The notes: generated by a model from the sequence alone, not told the origin. A stretch of DNA of 64,000 nt from Bacteroidota bacterium (GCA_016868775.1 VGFT01000001.1:479734-543733), one strand, 5' to 3'; shown: positions 1-8,531, counted from the stretch's first letter. Numbers and translations: made by a program.

Positions 1-1
1 T

Positions 2-715
2 GGAAAATGTGTGGTGGGAATGACCAACGAAGAGATCGAAACGTTCGGTAAAGCTTCGGATGTTTGGAAGGTGAGTCTGCGTGATCTCCCTTACGTTGTT
101 TCTCAAAAATGCATGGGCGCAACTACAGTCGCCGCAACCATGCGGATCGCCTCCATGGCGGGGATTAAAATATTTGTGACGGGGGGAATCGGCGGGGTGC
201 ATCGGGGGGCGGAGACAACGATGGATATTTCGGCTGACTTAACCGAAATGGCGCAAACCAATGTGGCAGTAGTGTCGGCAGGTGTTAAATCGATCTTGGA
301 TATCGGATTAACTCTTGAATATTTAGAAACACTGGGCATTCCCGTGGTAACGTTCGGATCGGATTCTTTTCCGAGTTTTTATTCGAGAGAGAGTGGTCAT
401 TGTTCACCCTTGCGCATGGATTCGGAAAAAGAGATCGCAGAGATGCTTTCGGCGAAGTGGTCGATGGGACTAAACGGATCGGTCCTCATTGCCAATCCGA
501 TTTCTCCGGACGACGCTATTGACCCCCAAGTAATGGAGAAATATATTCAGGCAGCTCTTGCCGCAGCCGCTGCTGCCGGCATTACGGGTAAAGAAGTAAC
601 GCCTTTCTTATTAAAATACATTGCCGATCATACGAAAGGGGGAAGCCTTGAGGCCAATATCGCACTGATCTGTTCTAATGCCGCCCTCGGATCGAGGATT
701 AGTTTTGGGGTTTAG
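2..715 (+). CDS. psuG: Pseudouridine-5'-phosphate glycosidase, 5'-truncated by window edge
   Basis: The reading frame is open to the left edge, so only the C-terminal part (about 238 of the usual roughly 300 residues) is present. PsuG cleaves pseudouridine 5'-phosphate to uracil and ribose 5-phosphate in the cytoplasm. The glycine-rich segment 'GGIGGVHRG' and the segment 'SAGVKSILDIGLTLEYLET', holding the Schiff-base lysine of the family, are both clear, and the C terminus ends with the typical 'SLEANIALICSNA' stretch. The partner kinase PsuK is not visible downstream; it could lie upstream of the window. Family identity is secure; the true start is outside the window. Confidence 0.93.
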   Translation, partial: GKCVVGMTNEEIETFGKASDVWKVSLRDLPYVVSQKCMGATTVAATMRIASMAGIKIFVTGGIGGVHRGAETTMDISADLTEMAQTNVAVVSAGVKSILDIGLTLEYLETLGIPVVTFGSDSFPSFYSRESGHCSPLRMDSEKEIAEMLSAKWSMGLNGSVLIANPISPDDAIDPQVMEKYIQAALAAAAAAGITGKEVTPFLLKYIADHTKGGSLEANIALICSNAALGSRISFGV

Positions 716-739
716 GAGTTTGGATAGTTTGGAAGTTTG
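715..739 (+). repeat. AGTTTGG-type short repeat cluster, copy 1
   Basis: Just after the psuG stop the sequence reads GGAGTTTGGATAGTTTGG followed by AAGTTTG, three close copies of AGTTTG(G). Closely similar clusters occur at 2041-2078 (opposite orientation) and 28262-28293. All three sit at gene ends or between genes, so this is a dispersed non-coding repeat of the genome. Its function is unknown. Confidence 0.6.
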
Positions 740-765
740 AGCGGTTGGGTGAATTTGATACCTTG
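736..765 (+). promoter_or_regulatory. Possible Bacteroidota-type promoter for the aminotransferase gene
   Basis: TTTG at 736-739 is followed after 19 bases by TACCTTG at 759-765, close to the Bacteroidota consensus TTTG-N19-TAnnTTTG, about 20 bases before the ATG at 785. The upstream TTTG lies in the repeat cluster that ends psuG. This is inferred from motif and spacing alone. Confidence 0.4.
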
Positions 766-784
766 TACACATATTTAGAGCACC

Positions 785-2131
785 ATGAACAAACGAGATT
801 TTATACGCACTACGGCACTTACGGGCCTGGGTCTTACTTTAGGATGGGAAGCACTGGCCCGGGAATTCAAAAGCGTTTCCCACAGATCAGCGGCTTCGCT
901 GGCTACTGATGAGGAGTTTTGGAAAAGAATCCGAGAGAAATATCTGCTGAAGCCGGACTATATCAACCTGGAGAACGGCTATTACAATTTCATCCCGCAA
1001 CCCACGCTGGAGCGATATATCCAACACATACGAGACATTAATTACCAAGGCTCCTATTATATGCGTACGGTACAGTGGGAAAACAAAAAGAAAATGGCTG
1101 CAAAACTATCAGCCATTGCTGGGTGCGAAGCCGACGAACTGATCGTTACACGAAATACGACCGAATCGCTGGATCTGGTGATTGCCGGGCAATCCTGGCA
1201 ACGAGGCGACGAAGCCGTGATGGCCATTCAAGACTACGGCGCCATGCTCGACATGTTCGATCAGGTGGCTGAACGATACGGAGTGGTCTTGAAAAAAATC
1301 TCTGTGCCCAACCACCCCCAATCCGACGAAGAAATCGTTTCCCTATACGAGCAAGCGATTACGCCCAAGACCAAGTTGTTGATGGTCTGTCATATGATCA
1401 ACATAACCGGACAGATCTTGCCCATCCGAAAGATCTCGGACATGGCGCATGCCAAAGGCGTGAAGGTTATGGTCGACGGCGCTCACGCCTTCGCTCATAT
1501 TCAATACTGGATCAGTGAACTGAATTGCGATTACTACGGCACATCATTACACAAATGGATGAGCGTTCCGCTAGGTGCCGGATTTCTTTATGTCAAAAAA
1601 GGAGAAGCCTCCTCTCTCTGGCCACTGTTGGGCGACCGAACGCCAAAAGATGATGTTTACCGACTCAATCACACCGGCACACATCCTTGTGCCACCGATC
1701 TTGCTATTTCCGATGCGATCGATTTTTTTAATCTGATTGGAGCGGATAAAAAAGAGGCGCGGCTGCGGTTTTTGAAAGACTACTGGACGAGCCGAGTAAA
1801 AGACAATCCAAAGATCATATTAAATACGCCGCTTTCATCGGGTCGTTCTTGCGGAATCGCAAACGTCGGCATCAAGGGCATGAGTCCTGGCACGTTGGGT
1901 AAAAGACTGAATGAAGAACACCGGGTATACACCGTACCTATTGATTATGCGAATGTTCAAGGCTGTCGCATTACCCCAAATGTTTATACCACCACCGCAG
2001 AGCTCGATCACTTCGTAAATGCCCTACACCAACTAACGAACCCCCCAAACTATCCAAACTGCCCAAACTCCCAAACTGGCGGGGATTTCCGCCTGCGATC
2101 ACAGGTTGACCAACAACCACGCCAAGATTGA
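785..2131 (+). CDS. Exported class V aminotransferase-fold PLP enzyme
   Basis: A PLP-dependent fold-type I enzyme of the aminotransferase class V / isopenicillin-N-epimerase-like group. The N terminus 'NKRDFIRTTALTGLGL' resembles a twin-arginine leader (KR instead of RR), suggesting export of the folded holoenzyme. The PLP lysine is in 'TSLHKWMSVPLGAGF', near residue 257, preceded by the cofactor-binding stretch 'VMVDGAHAFAH'. The substrate cannot be read from sequence. The last 30 or so residues are low complexity (Pro/Asn-rich, 'NYPNCPNSQ') because the frame runs into an AGTTTGG-type repeat in reverse orientation, so the natural C terminus has probably been extended by repeat insertion. Confidence 0.85.
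   Translation: MNKRDFIRTTALTGLGLTLGWEALAREFKSVSHRSAASLATDEEFWKRIREKYLLKPDYINLENGYYNFIPQPTLERYIQHIRDINYQGSYYMRTVQWENKKKMAAKLSAIAGCEADELIVTRNTTESLDLVIAGQSWQRGDEAVMAIQDYGAMLDMFDQVAERYGVVLKKISVPNHPQSDEEIVSLYEQAITPKTKLLMVCHMINITGQILPIRKISDMAHAKGVKVMVDGAHAFAHIQYWISELNCDYYGTSLHKWMSVPLGAGFLYVKKGEASSLWPLLGDRTPKDDVYRLNHTGTHPCATDLAISDAIDFFNLIGADKKEARLRFLKDYWTSRVKDNPKIILNTPLSSGRSCGIANVGIKGMSPGTLGKRLNEEHRVYTVPIDYANVQGCRITPNVYTTTAELDHFVNALHQLTNPPNYPNCPNSQTGGDFRLRSQVDQQPRQD
2041..2078 (-). repeat. AGTTTGG-type repeat cluster, copy 2 (reverse, inside gene end)
   Basis: On the minus strand this segment carries successive AGTTTGG units (AGTTTGGGAGTTTGGGCAGT, then TTGGATAGTTTGG). The order AGTTTGGGCAGTTTGGATAG is also found at 28263-28282. 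It lies inside the 3' end of the class V aminotransferase gene and supplies part of its odd C-terminal tail. Confidence 0.6.
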
Positions 2132-2256
2132 CGATCCTCATTCATCCACCCCACCCCGCCTCCCTAGTTTTTCAATACATTAAACCATTGTAAGTCAACC
2201 ATTCTATCACCCTGGCATTTTCCCGTTTGAGTCATACAATATCACACTAGTCCTTA

Positions 2257-2274
2257 TATAACATATACGTTATA
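2257..2274. promoter_or_regulatory. Inverted repeat upstream of XRE regulator
   Basis: TATAAC and GTTATA are separated by six bases (ATATAC) in the very AT-rich 246-base gap 2132-2377 in front of the XRE regulator gene. A symmetric site of this size is what an autoregulating HTH dimer could bind. No other gene or RNA was recognised in the gap. Function is inferred from position only. Confidence 0.3.
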
Positions 2275-2377
2275 CCTAATAGTAGTATTAATAAGTTATA
2301 TATAAAATATACTTTTAGTGTACACACACGGCAGATTTGCCCTTGAGCAGATAATACTTCTGTAGCACATTTGTTAT

Positions 2378-2611
2378 ATGTCAATGAAACGAGAGGAGGT
2401 GAGTAAAAAAATAGGAGAACGGATTCGTGAGATCCGTTTGGACAAAGGTTTATCGATCGAGAAGGTAGCTAATGGCTCGAATATTGACTACACGCAGTTG
2501 AGTCGGATTGAATTGGGAAAGATCAACACCAGTATTTATCAGATCTATTGTATTTCTCGTTCGTTGGATGTTCCCGTACCGCATATCTTTCACGTGTTGG
2601 ATCAGGAGTAG
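2378..2611 (+). CDS. Small XRE-family HTH transcriptional regulator
   Basis: A 77-residue single-domain Cro/CI-type DNA-binding protein. The HTH_3 fold spans roughly residues 10-70: 'IGERIREIRLDKGLSIEKVA', then the recognition helix region 'NIDYTQLSRIELGKINTS', then 'YQIYCISRSLDVPVPHIF'. There is no effector domain, so it is likely a dimeric repressor. A second in-frame ATG lies two codons downstream (2384) and is equally possible as the start. The gene stands alone between an AT-rich upstream region and a convergent lipoprotein gene; its target is unknown. Confidence 0.85.
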   Translation: MSMKREEVSKKIGERIREIRLDKGLSIEKVANGSNIDYTQLSRIELGKINTSIYQIYCISRSLDVPVPHIFHVLDQE

Positions 2612-2633
2612 TGAGAAATTTGGGATTATTTGT

Positions 2634-3965
2634 TTACGGTTGCGGCATCAGAAAATCGCGCAAGCTCATTCTTTTGGTTTGTAGGGTCACGTCTTTGGAG
2701 CCGGATTCCAGGGCTTGTTGGATCGAGGCATTATCGACCAATACTACTTGCTCTTTGGGTAGTAGAACGATCAGTCGCATAGCCTTTCCCTTTTGCAGGT
2801 AGATGGATGATCCTTTTTCTTCTCGCTTGTATTGCATAACGGAATTTTCTTCATCGTAAAGTGCGATTATACTGCCCTTTTTTTCTGAGTCGGGCAGCGA
2901 TTTCTCAAAGTCAAAGTGAACGACTACGGGGATACAGTCCTCCACTTTCATCAGCCGGTCTACGTTCCAGATGCCCAATCGGTCGGCGGAAAAAAATTGT
3001 AGGAGGTCGGATTCTTTTTGACTGCGGACCAGCTGCTCCAACCGCTCTTTTCTTTTTCGGTCGAGTTCGGCCACCTCTTCCTCATACTCTTTCATGCGTT
3101 TTTTCATGTTGGCGTTGGAGGTGAGTGGACTCGCCAGCAACGTCTTCTGCATTCCTTTATTGACGGATGGGTTGTCTGAATCAAATTGTGAAAAGGTCAA
3201 CGCGTATAGGTTTCCCCTTTTATCTACTTGTTTGATCGATACTTTTTGCCAATTGATTCGACTATCTGTTAGAAGTCTCTCAATGGGTTCAGAATCATCG
3301 AGTCTCCATTTTAGATTTTGATATGCTTTCAGGTAGGGCGCTGCTTCCAGGTTTCCAACCAATTCAAAAACTCTCGCATCTTCTTTCGGAGGAATTGTTG
3401 CATCATCCAGTGAGTCGGTAAGGGCGCGAATGGTTTGCCATTTAATTCGATTGCTGTCCGTTCGAAAATTTCCCCGAATATTCCAATCGGCATCTTCTTC
3501 CATATACCAGAGGTCGTATCCGTTGGCATCTCGGAAGCCAGCCAGGCCAACCCCGATCGATTTTCCGGAAGCAACGCTCAATTCTTCCTGTCCAAAATAG
3601 GCGCGCATTTCCATCATTCCGGCCGATTGTAGCTGCTGATTTCCGTTGGCGCGAGTATTTAAGGGGATGCCGGCCCGGAACATATCTTCTGCCCGGTGAA
3701 ACTCTCTGATCCGAAAGTCAACCAATCCGTGTACAGGATTTCCCTTGCTGTCGACCAACGTGCCCGGATCGATCCGAATTTCGGTTCCCGTGGCCAGTCG
3801 GATGTTGATCCCGCTGTCGGCATGAAAACGGTGCGACTCAAAAGGAATGTCCAGCGTCCGGTCTGGCGGATGGATCCTGGATTTTCGATTTGCTGAACAG
3901 GCGGTCAGCAACAGCAGCAGTCCAACAGCAGCGGAGGTGAATCGGAGAGCAAGGAGTTTATGCAT
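2634..3965 (-). CDS. Hypothetical lipoprotein
   Basis: The 443-residue product starts with a lipoprotein signal peptide (hydrophobic stretch then 'LLTAC', Cys near residue 23). The first third contains beta-rich segments ('GTEIRIDPGTLVDSKGNPV', 'VDFRIREFHRAEDMFRAGIP') of a kind common in Bacteroidota surface lipoproteins with carboxypeptidase-regulatory-like folds. A Lys/Arg/Glu-rich predicted helix ('MKKRMKEYEEEVAELDRKRK') lies near residue 295. No catalytic motif is visible. It begins six bases after the stop of the upstream beta-propeller gene, so the two are almost certainly co-transcribed and may work together at the cell surface. Confidence 0.75.
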   Translation of the reverse strand: MHKLLALRFTSAAVGLLLLLTACSANRKSRIHPPDRTLDIPFESHRFHADSGINIRLATGTEIRIDPGTLVDSKGNPVHGLVDFRIREFHRAEDMFRAGIPLNTRANGNQQLQSAGMMEMRAYFGQEELSVASGKSIGVGLAGFRDANGYDLWYMEEDADWNIRGNFRTDSNRIKWQTIRALTDSLDDATIPPKEDARVFELVGNLEAAPYLKAYQNLKWRLDDSEPIERLLTDSRINWQKVSIKQVDKRGNLYALTFSQFDSDNPSVNKGMQKTLLASPLTSNANMKKRMKEYEEEVAELDRKRKERLEQLVRSQKESDLLQFFSADRLGIWNVDRLMKVEDCIPVVVHFDFEKSLPDSEKKGSIIALYDEENSVMQYKREEKGSSIYLQKGKAMRLIVLLPKEQVVLVDNASIQQALESGSKDVTLQTKRMSLRDFLMPQP

Positions 3966-3971
3966 GGCGGA

Positions 3972-5324
3972 TCAATATTTGGGGAGTTCGTAACAATAGA
4001 GGTATCCGTCGTAACTGGATATCAGGATATCGAGATTTCCATCTTGATTTACGTCTCGAATTACCGGTGGCATTTCAGCTCCGCCGGGATAAGAAATTCG
4101 ATCGACAACAGTTTGATCCTCTAACGAAACGATCTCTAAAAACCCCATTTTATAATTCCCCATATCCCATTGGTTCAATACGACTGCTGCTTTTTTTCCG
4201 TTTGCGAGCGTAATTGTCTGGTTGGCAAAAAGAGGCGCATAGCCATTTCTAAAATCCGGTTCTAGCCGAAAATATCCCGAGTCGATAAAGGGTTGTGATC
4301 GATCAATGGTAGTGATACTACCATTCCCATCCACCTGGTATGTTTTGATTCGATCGTTCAGAAGCAACTTTCCTCCCCCCGCGTCCAAGACATTCAATCC
4401 ACCGCCTCCATTATTTCCGACGAGGGGAATTTTTTTAGCCAATTGGCCGGTAAGATCTAAATAGATCATCTCTTTTGTTACGGTATAGTTTTCTCCGTAC
4501 TTTGTTATTGACCCAACGATAAATCTTTCTTTTCCCGCTCCAGCTAGGCCAACGGCATCAAAACTGTAGCTTTCGTCTTTTGTCGACCACAGTTCTTTTC
4601 CGGTTCGTCCGTTCAGGGCCAGCAAGCTTCCATTGAACAAGCAATAGACCAGATCTTCTGCGCCGTCGCGATTAACATCCACTAGGATCGGTTTTGTAAA
4701 AAAGGTGTTTCCGTTGCTAAACCAGGCTTTCACCTTAAATAACGTTCGATTATCACCGGGCTTCCAGCCCGAAAAATCAGGGACGTAATACGACCAGCGA
4801 CTCTTTCCGGTTTGTGGATCCACCGCGTTTACTTCGCCCGATTCGGCGGCATAAACAATCATGTCGCCATTTTTTGTTTTCAGCAACACGGGCTCATGTT
4901 CAATATCGCCGGATGTGGGATTTCTCCAGCGGATCTTTCCATCCAGGTCGGTGCAAAGAAATTCTTCGTTGTCATTTCCAAAATAGAGTTTATTGTTATA
5001 CGGGAGCAACCCATTTACATCCATATCGCCAAACAATTCGCCGGCAAAGTGACGAATCTTCTTTCCCGTTTTTCGATCAATTGCATACACACCGCTGTTG
5101 GGCTCAATCATTCCATAGTCCCTAAAATTATCCCCGTTCGATCCTATGTATAACCGATCGCCCACGAAAATCACATTACTCCGAAAGCTGGCCGCACCCA
5201 TCTGAGTTTTCCAGATCAGCTTAGATCGACTTTCGATAGTTGGGTATGCGGCCTGATTATTTTTGGGTACGGTAAGCGCTACGCTTGCTGCGCTTACGGC
5301 TACAACGGCTAGAGGTTTGAGCAT
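3972..5324 (-). CDS. Exported PQQ-like beta-propeller protein
   Basis: A 450-residue protein made of repeated blades with the PQQ-like/BamB-like pattern ('GVYAIDRKTGKKIRHF', 'VNAVDPQTGKSRWSYYV', 'LLALNGRTGKELWSTKD') mixed with FG-GAP-like calcium-loop segments ('DVNRDGAEDLVYC', 'DVNQDGNLDILIS'). The N terminus 'MLKPLAVVAVSAASVALTV' is a signal peptide. The frame could start at a TTG at 5345, but the ATG at 5324 gives the more ordinary leader. It is the first gene of a pair with the lipoprotein. There is no enzymatic signature; a surface binding or scaffold role is likely. It resembles the propeller lipoprotein at 16488-18122 in architecture. Confidence 0.8.
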   Translation of the reverse strand: MLKPLAVVAVSAASVALTVPKNNQAAYPTIESRSKLIWKTQMGAASFRSNVIFVGDRLYIGSNGDNFRDYGMIEPNSGVYAIDRKTGKKIRHFAGELFGDMDVNGLLPYNNKLYFGNDNEEFLCTDLDGKIRWRNPTSGDIEHEPVLLKTKNGDMIVYAAESGEVNAVDPQTGKSRWSYYVPDFSGWKPGDNRTLFKVKAWFSNGNTFFTKPILVDVNRDGAEDLVYCLFNGSLLALNGRTGKELWSTKDESYSFDAVGLAGAGKERFIVGSITKYGENYTVTKEMIYLDLTGQLAKKIPLVGNNGGGGLNVLDAGGGKLLLNDRIKTYQVDGNGSITTIDRSQPFIDSGYFRLEPDFRNGYAPLFANQTITLANGKKAAVVLNQWDMGNYKMGFLEIVSLEDQTVVDRISYPGGAEMPPVIRDVNQDGNLDILISSYDGYLYCYELPKY

Positions 5325-5438
5325 CTTGGATCGTTTTGAGGTCAACGTTCAAACGTGCTCGAATCCTAAAAAAGTGTCTGGATTATTATCTGAATACAGG
5401 CTTTAACGCCGTCATAACAAATATAAATGCTCAAATCA

Positions 5439-6176
5439 TTAAAGAGCGCGGTTGAAGAAAATCAGGTTCTCCCAGCGCGTTTCGCAAGAGAAATCGTAAT
5501 TCGCCATGGCTTCAAATAGGGCTTTGGAGCATCCCGGAATCGTTCGATCGTGTAGTTCCACTATTAGTAAACGGGTGTGGGGTAGCCAGGAAGCATAGTC
5601 GGTTCGGAAAATCTCCCTTTCGGCCCCTTCAATATCAAGCTTGACGAGATCTAATGTTTTGCGGCCGCTGTTTTTCAGGATTTCACCGATCGACAGGGCC
5701 TTCATGGTATCGGAGGAAGGATGATCGGTCCACTCTACCTGATAAGAATTGGCATCGGCGGATTTGTCTTTTATTCGAAGGTGACCGGAGGCAGACCAAA
5801 GTCCGCCTTGTATGCACTCCACTTTTGGAATGTCGCGGATGTTGTGCTCTAGCAATGCATAATTGGCCGCATCGGGTTCGATGGCAATGATCTTGGCTCC
5901 CGGAAAACGCCGGGCGAAATAAAGAGCAGACATTCCAATGTTGGCACCCCCGTCAAGGATGAGTTCGGGTTCAAACGGGATGGGGAAATCGTATTCGCGC
6001 AGGACAAACACGTGCTCATAGGTGTCGTAGTCGGTTGTATGCGGACGCAGTCGGAAACTCGTATTCCACCGAGTTGCTCGTATCTCCCCAAACGTTTTTC
6101 GCTTGGCTTTCCACCAGAAAGCGAATCCGTCGGCCAGGCCCAGGGTCCGGGTCATATTTTTTAGTCTGGAATTCAA
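5439..6176 (-). CDS. FkbM-family SAM-dependent methyltransferase
   Basis: A 245-residue cytoplasmic methyltransferase. SAM motif I is 'LILDGGANIGMSALYFA' with the acidic ribose-binding residue in 'IIAIEPDAANYALLEHN', and the FkbM signature 'LVKLDIEGAE' follows. Members O-methylate sugars or polyketides. Divergent from the neighbouring GT4 glycosyltransferase and only 68 bases away, it probably helps decorate a surface glycan. A slightly later ATG ('MTRTLGLADG') is an alternative start. The substrate cannot be told from sequence. Confidence 0.9.
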   Translation of the reverse strand: MNSRLKNMTRTLGLADGFAFWWKAKRKTFGEIRATRWNTSFRLRPHTTDYDTYEHVFVLREYDFPIPFEPELILDGGANIGMSALYFARRFPGAKIIAIEPDAANYALLEHNIRDIPKVECIQGGLWSASGHLRIKDKSADANSYQVEWTDHPSSDTMKALSIGEILKNSGRKTLDLVKLDIEGAEREIFRTDYASWLPHTRLLIVELHDRTIPGCSKALFEAMANYDFSCETRWENLIFFNRAL

Positions 6177-6244
6177 CGTTCGGAGTTCAGGGTTTATCTA
6201 TTGGTTTATGGTCTGGGGCGAAAATAGTTCGTTATTTTGGAGTT

Positions 6245-7432
6245 ATGCATTTGGGATTTGTGTCGTACGAGTTTCCGCCGGATACGGGTTTTGGGGGGAT
6301 AGCCACCTATGTTCAGCAGATGAGTGCTGCTATGGCGGGATTGAATATAGAGGTGGATGTATTTGTAGGGAGTCCGTCGCGTTTCGGGGTGGAACACCTT
6401 CAGCCCAACTACCGGATCCATTACATACGGTGTCTGTCGCGTGAGGCGTTCATTCGATTGTCGCCCGTAGCCGTTCGATCGATTCATCTGATCCGGCCCT
6501 TTGACGGATTGGAATATCCCGAATACGGCGGGGAGGCGCGGTTTATACGCGAGCAATTACCCAACGTGCCCTTGTGGATCAAGTTGCATACGCCATCTTA
6601 TTTGGTGAAACAGTTGAACGACCGTTATTACGATCGTCTGCTTTGGCGCCGGGTCAAAAAAGCTTTTTTCCCTTATAAAAAAGAAAATGATCCCGAGTAT
6701 TTGTCTTTGCAAATGGCCGATCGGGTGTTCGCTCCTTGTCATTCGCTGCGTGCGATTGCTATTCGCGATTGGCAGATAAAATCCGATCGCATTCAGATCG
6801 TTCCATATCCGTATCGAGTGGCCAGTGCATTTACCAACATGGAGTTGCCGGATGGTTCGCCAACGGCGATTTTTGTAGGCCGACTCGAAACCCGCAAAGG
6901 CGTTTGGAATCTGGCCAAGGCGATTCCGCTGGTTTTGCAAGAGATTCCCAATGCCCGATTTATTTTTTTGGGGAAGGATAGTCAAGGTCCCCTTCGCCAA
7001 CGATCCATGAAAAAGGTATTATTGCGAACGCTGGGCCCTTCAGTAACAGCTGTGGAATTCATAGATGCCGTACCCTTACAGGAGGTTCCTACTGTTTTAT
7101 CTCGCGCTTCGGTGGCGGTATTCCCAAGTTTGTGGGAAAACTTTCCAAATGTTTGTCTCGAAGCCATGGCCGCCGGACGCGCGATCGTGGCTTCCCGGGG
7201 GGGAGGGATGGTGGATATGCTAACGCCTAACTCCGGTGGCGTGTTTGTTGATCCCGAAGATCCCCGATCGATCGCTGACGGGTTGTTGGAGTTATTCCGC
7301 GACCCTGCCCGCATCCGCGAAATGGGCATCCGAAACCGCGAACGCGCCGTTCAGTATTATGGTAAGGAACTGATTCAGGAGTTGTTGTATTTATTGTCCG
7401 ATGCAGCCCTACCTCGCCCGCCGAAGCTTTAG
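6245..7432 (+). CDS. GT4-family glycosyltransferase
   Basis: A GT-B fold retaining glycosyltransferase. The real N terminus is 'MHLGFVSYEFPPDTGFGGIA', the donor/acceptor loop typical of GT4 enzymes; although the frame is open further upstream, the extra residues have no such character, so the ATG at 6245 is chosen. The C-terminal nucleotide-sugar domain has 'AIFVGRLETRKGVWNLAKA' and the EX7E motif 'ENFPNVCLEAMAAGRAIV'. It transfers a sugar from an activated donor to a growing polysaccharide or glycolipid in the cytoplasm. Its last codons lie in a dispersed repeat (7412-7442). Confidence 0.92.
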   Translation: MHLGFVSYEFPPDTGFGGIATYVQQMSAAMAGLNIEVDVFVGSPSRFGVEHLQPNYRIHYIRCLSREAFIRLSPVAVRSIHLIRPFDGLEYPEYGGEARFIREQLPNVPLWIKLHTPSYLVKQLNDRYYDRLLWRRVKKAFFPYKKENDPEYLSLQMADRVFAPCHSLRAIAIRDWQIKSDRIQIVPYPYRVASAFTNMELPDGSPTAIFVGRLETRKGVWNLAKAIPLVLQEIPNARFIFLGKDSQGPLRQRSMKKVLLRTLGPSVTAVEFIDAVPLQEVPTVLSRASVAVFPSLWENFPNVCLEAMAAGRAIVASRGGGMVDMLTPNSGGVFVDPEDPRSIADGLLELFRDPARIREMGIRNRERAVQYYGKELIQELLYLLSDAALPRPPKL

Positions 7433-7442
7433 CGTAGGAGGG
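7412..7442. repeat. GC-rich dispersed repeat overlapping glycosyltransferase 3' end
   Basis: The stretch CGCCCGCCGAAGCTTTAGCG, flanked by CCT and TAGGAGGG, reads on the minus strand as the peptide 'PSYAKASAGE', a sequence that turns up in spurious translations of a widespread bacterial interspersed repeat. The GT4 stop codon (TAG, 7430-7432) lies inside it, so the repeat has supplied the current stop and last residues. Recognition is from memory of the translated pattern, so confidence is moderate. Confidence 0.45.
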
Positions 7443-7521
7443 AATCTTAGATAAATCACACATACAGGTAAATGAAACCCCGTTTTATTTACCGACCTTC
7501 GCGAATATTATAAACAAGCCT

Positions 7522-7851
7522 ATGCAGTTGAATGCTAAATTAATTTCGCTTTTACCGTTACAGACCGGAAATGGCAAGAATGGTACTTGGAAGAAACAAG
7601 ACATTATCGTGGAAACGGATGGACAGTATCCCAAAAAAGTATGTATTTCCATTTGGGGAGATAAGATCGATGAAAAAAAACTCGTGCCGGGCAATCGGTT
7701 GAAGATCGACTTTGATGTAGAGAGCCGGGAGTACAACGGTCGCTGGTATACGGATGTCAAGGCCTGGCGGATAGACACAGAAGGGGAGCAAGCACCGGAA
7801 GCCGCGAGTTCCATCGATACGCCGCATCCGGAGGACGATTTACCTTTTTGA
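7522..7851 (+). CDS. DUF3127 (OB-fold-like) protein with SSB-like acidic tail
   Basis: A 109-residue protein matching the Bacteroidota DUF3127 family. The body has a beta-rich pattern ('WKKQDIIVETDGQYPKKV', 'CISIWGDKI', 'RLKIDFDVESREYNGRWYTD') suggesting an OB-like fold. The C terminus is disordered and ends in 'PEDDLPF', nearly identical to the acidic tip of single-stranded-DNA-binding protein (DDIPF) that recruits repair proteins. A role in DNA metabolism in the cytoplasm is therefore plausible. It is a single gene with no clear operon partner. Confidence 0.85.
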   Translation: MQLNAKLISLLPLQTGNGKNGTWKKQDIIVETDGQYPKKVCISIWGDKIDEKKLVPGNRLKIDFDVESREYNGRWYTDVKAWRIDTEGEQAPEAASSIDTPHPEDDLPF

Positions 7852-7889
7852 TGGGAACAATCTATTCTCAACCGATTGCAATAAATGGA

Positions 7890-8531
7890 TTATTTAAAAT
7901 CCAAAACGGCGTTCCAGCGATATTTTTTGTGTGGCTGAATAGAGACACCCAGTTTTGTGTAGGGGTTGAACATAATCAGGCGATGGCCCAGGTCGGGGAT
8001 GTCTTCGTCAATTAGCAGGTCCATGACGATTGAAAGCGGATCGTCGTATCCATAATCGCAGCATTCTCCAAGGAAGGATTCTACTTTTTTACAGGCCTGG
8101 GTTCTTCGCTTATGGCCAACGTAGCTTGTTTCACCGGAGGTGAGGGCATGGCATCGGGCACTTTCATAAAGCGTTTGATCCGGATACAGAATGGGTTGGG
8201 GATTTTTTTGCTTTAGATAGGTCACCAGGCTTTTATAATAAGGGGATTGACGCAGGTTTTCTTCGCCGATGTATTCGGGATATTTTTCTATGACGGTAGT
8301 TAAAAAAAGACGGGGGTGTTGGCGTGCCAAATTGAGGATATAGAAGACGTTTTTTTCCTTTGAAGTCAAATAATCGGTTTGGGCTGCGGTATGACAGTTG
8401 CTAAATCTTGCATGATTCCATTCGGCAGAAAAGCTGGCCAATGGAGAGGCGGTGTCATTAGTGGGGTGATTGGGAAATGATCGAGCCTGACCGATTAGGG
8501 GAAAAAGCAACAAAGCGAATAATAGATGCAT
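7890..8531 (-). CDS. Exported CAP (SCP/PR1)-domain protein
   Basis: A 213-residue secreted protein: signal peptide 'MHLLFALLLFPLIGQARS', then a CAP domain of the bacterial kind. The pattern 'NLARQHPRLFL', 'ESARCHALTSGET', 'GHKRR', 'GECCDYGYDDPLSIVMDLLID', 'LGHRLIMFNPYTKLGVSI' matches the four CAP motifs, with the His of 'GHRLIM' in the expected cavity position. Two adjacent cysteines ('ECCD') are present. CAP domains bind lipids or act as scaffolds; the function here is unknown. Convergent with the DUF3127 gene, and third in a minus-strand series after the CotH and phosphatase-like genes, though 99 bases separate it from the latter. Confidence 0.85.
   Translation of the reverse strand: MHLLFALLLFPLIGQARSFPNHPTNDTASPLASFSAEWNHARFSNCHTAAQTDYLTSKEKNVFYILNLARQHPRLFLTTVIEKYPEYIGEENLRQSPYYKSLVTYLKQKNPQPILYPDQTLYESARCHALTSGETSYVGHKRRTQACKKVESFLGECCDYGYDDPLSIVMDLLIDEDIPDLGHRLIMFNPYTKLGVSIQPHKKYRWNAVLDFK

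Noticed and set aside
6035..6244. N-terminal extension of the GT4 glycosyltransferase frame
   Set aside because: It overlaps the divergent FkbM gene and lacks GT4 features; the family N terminus starts at 6245.
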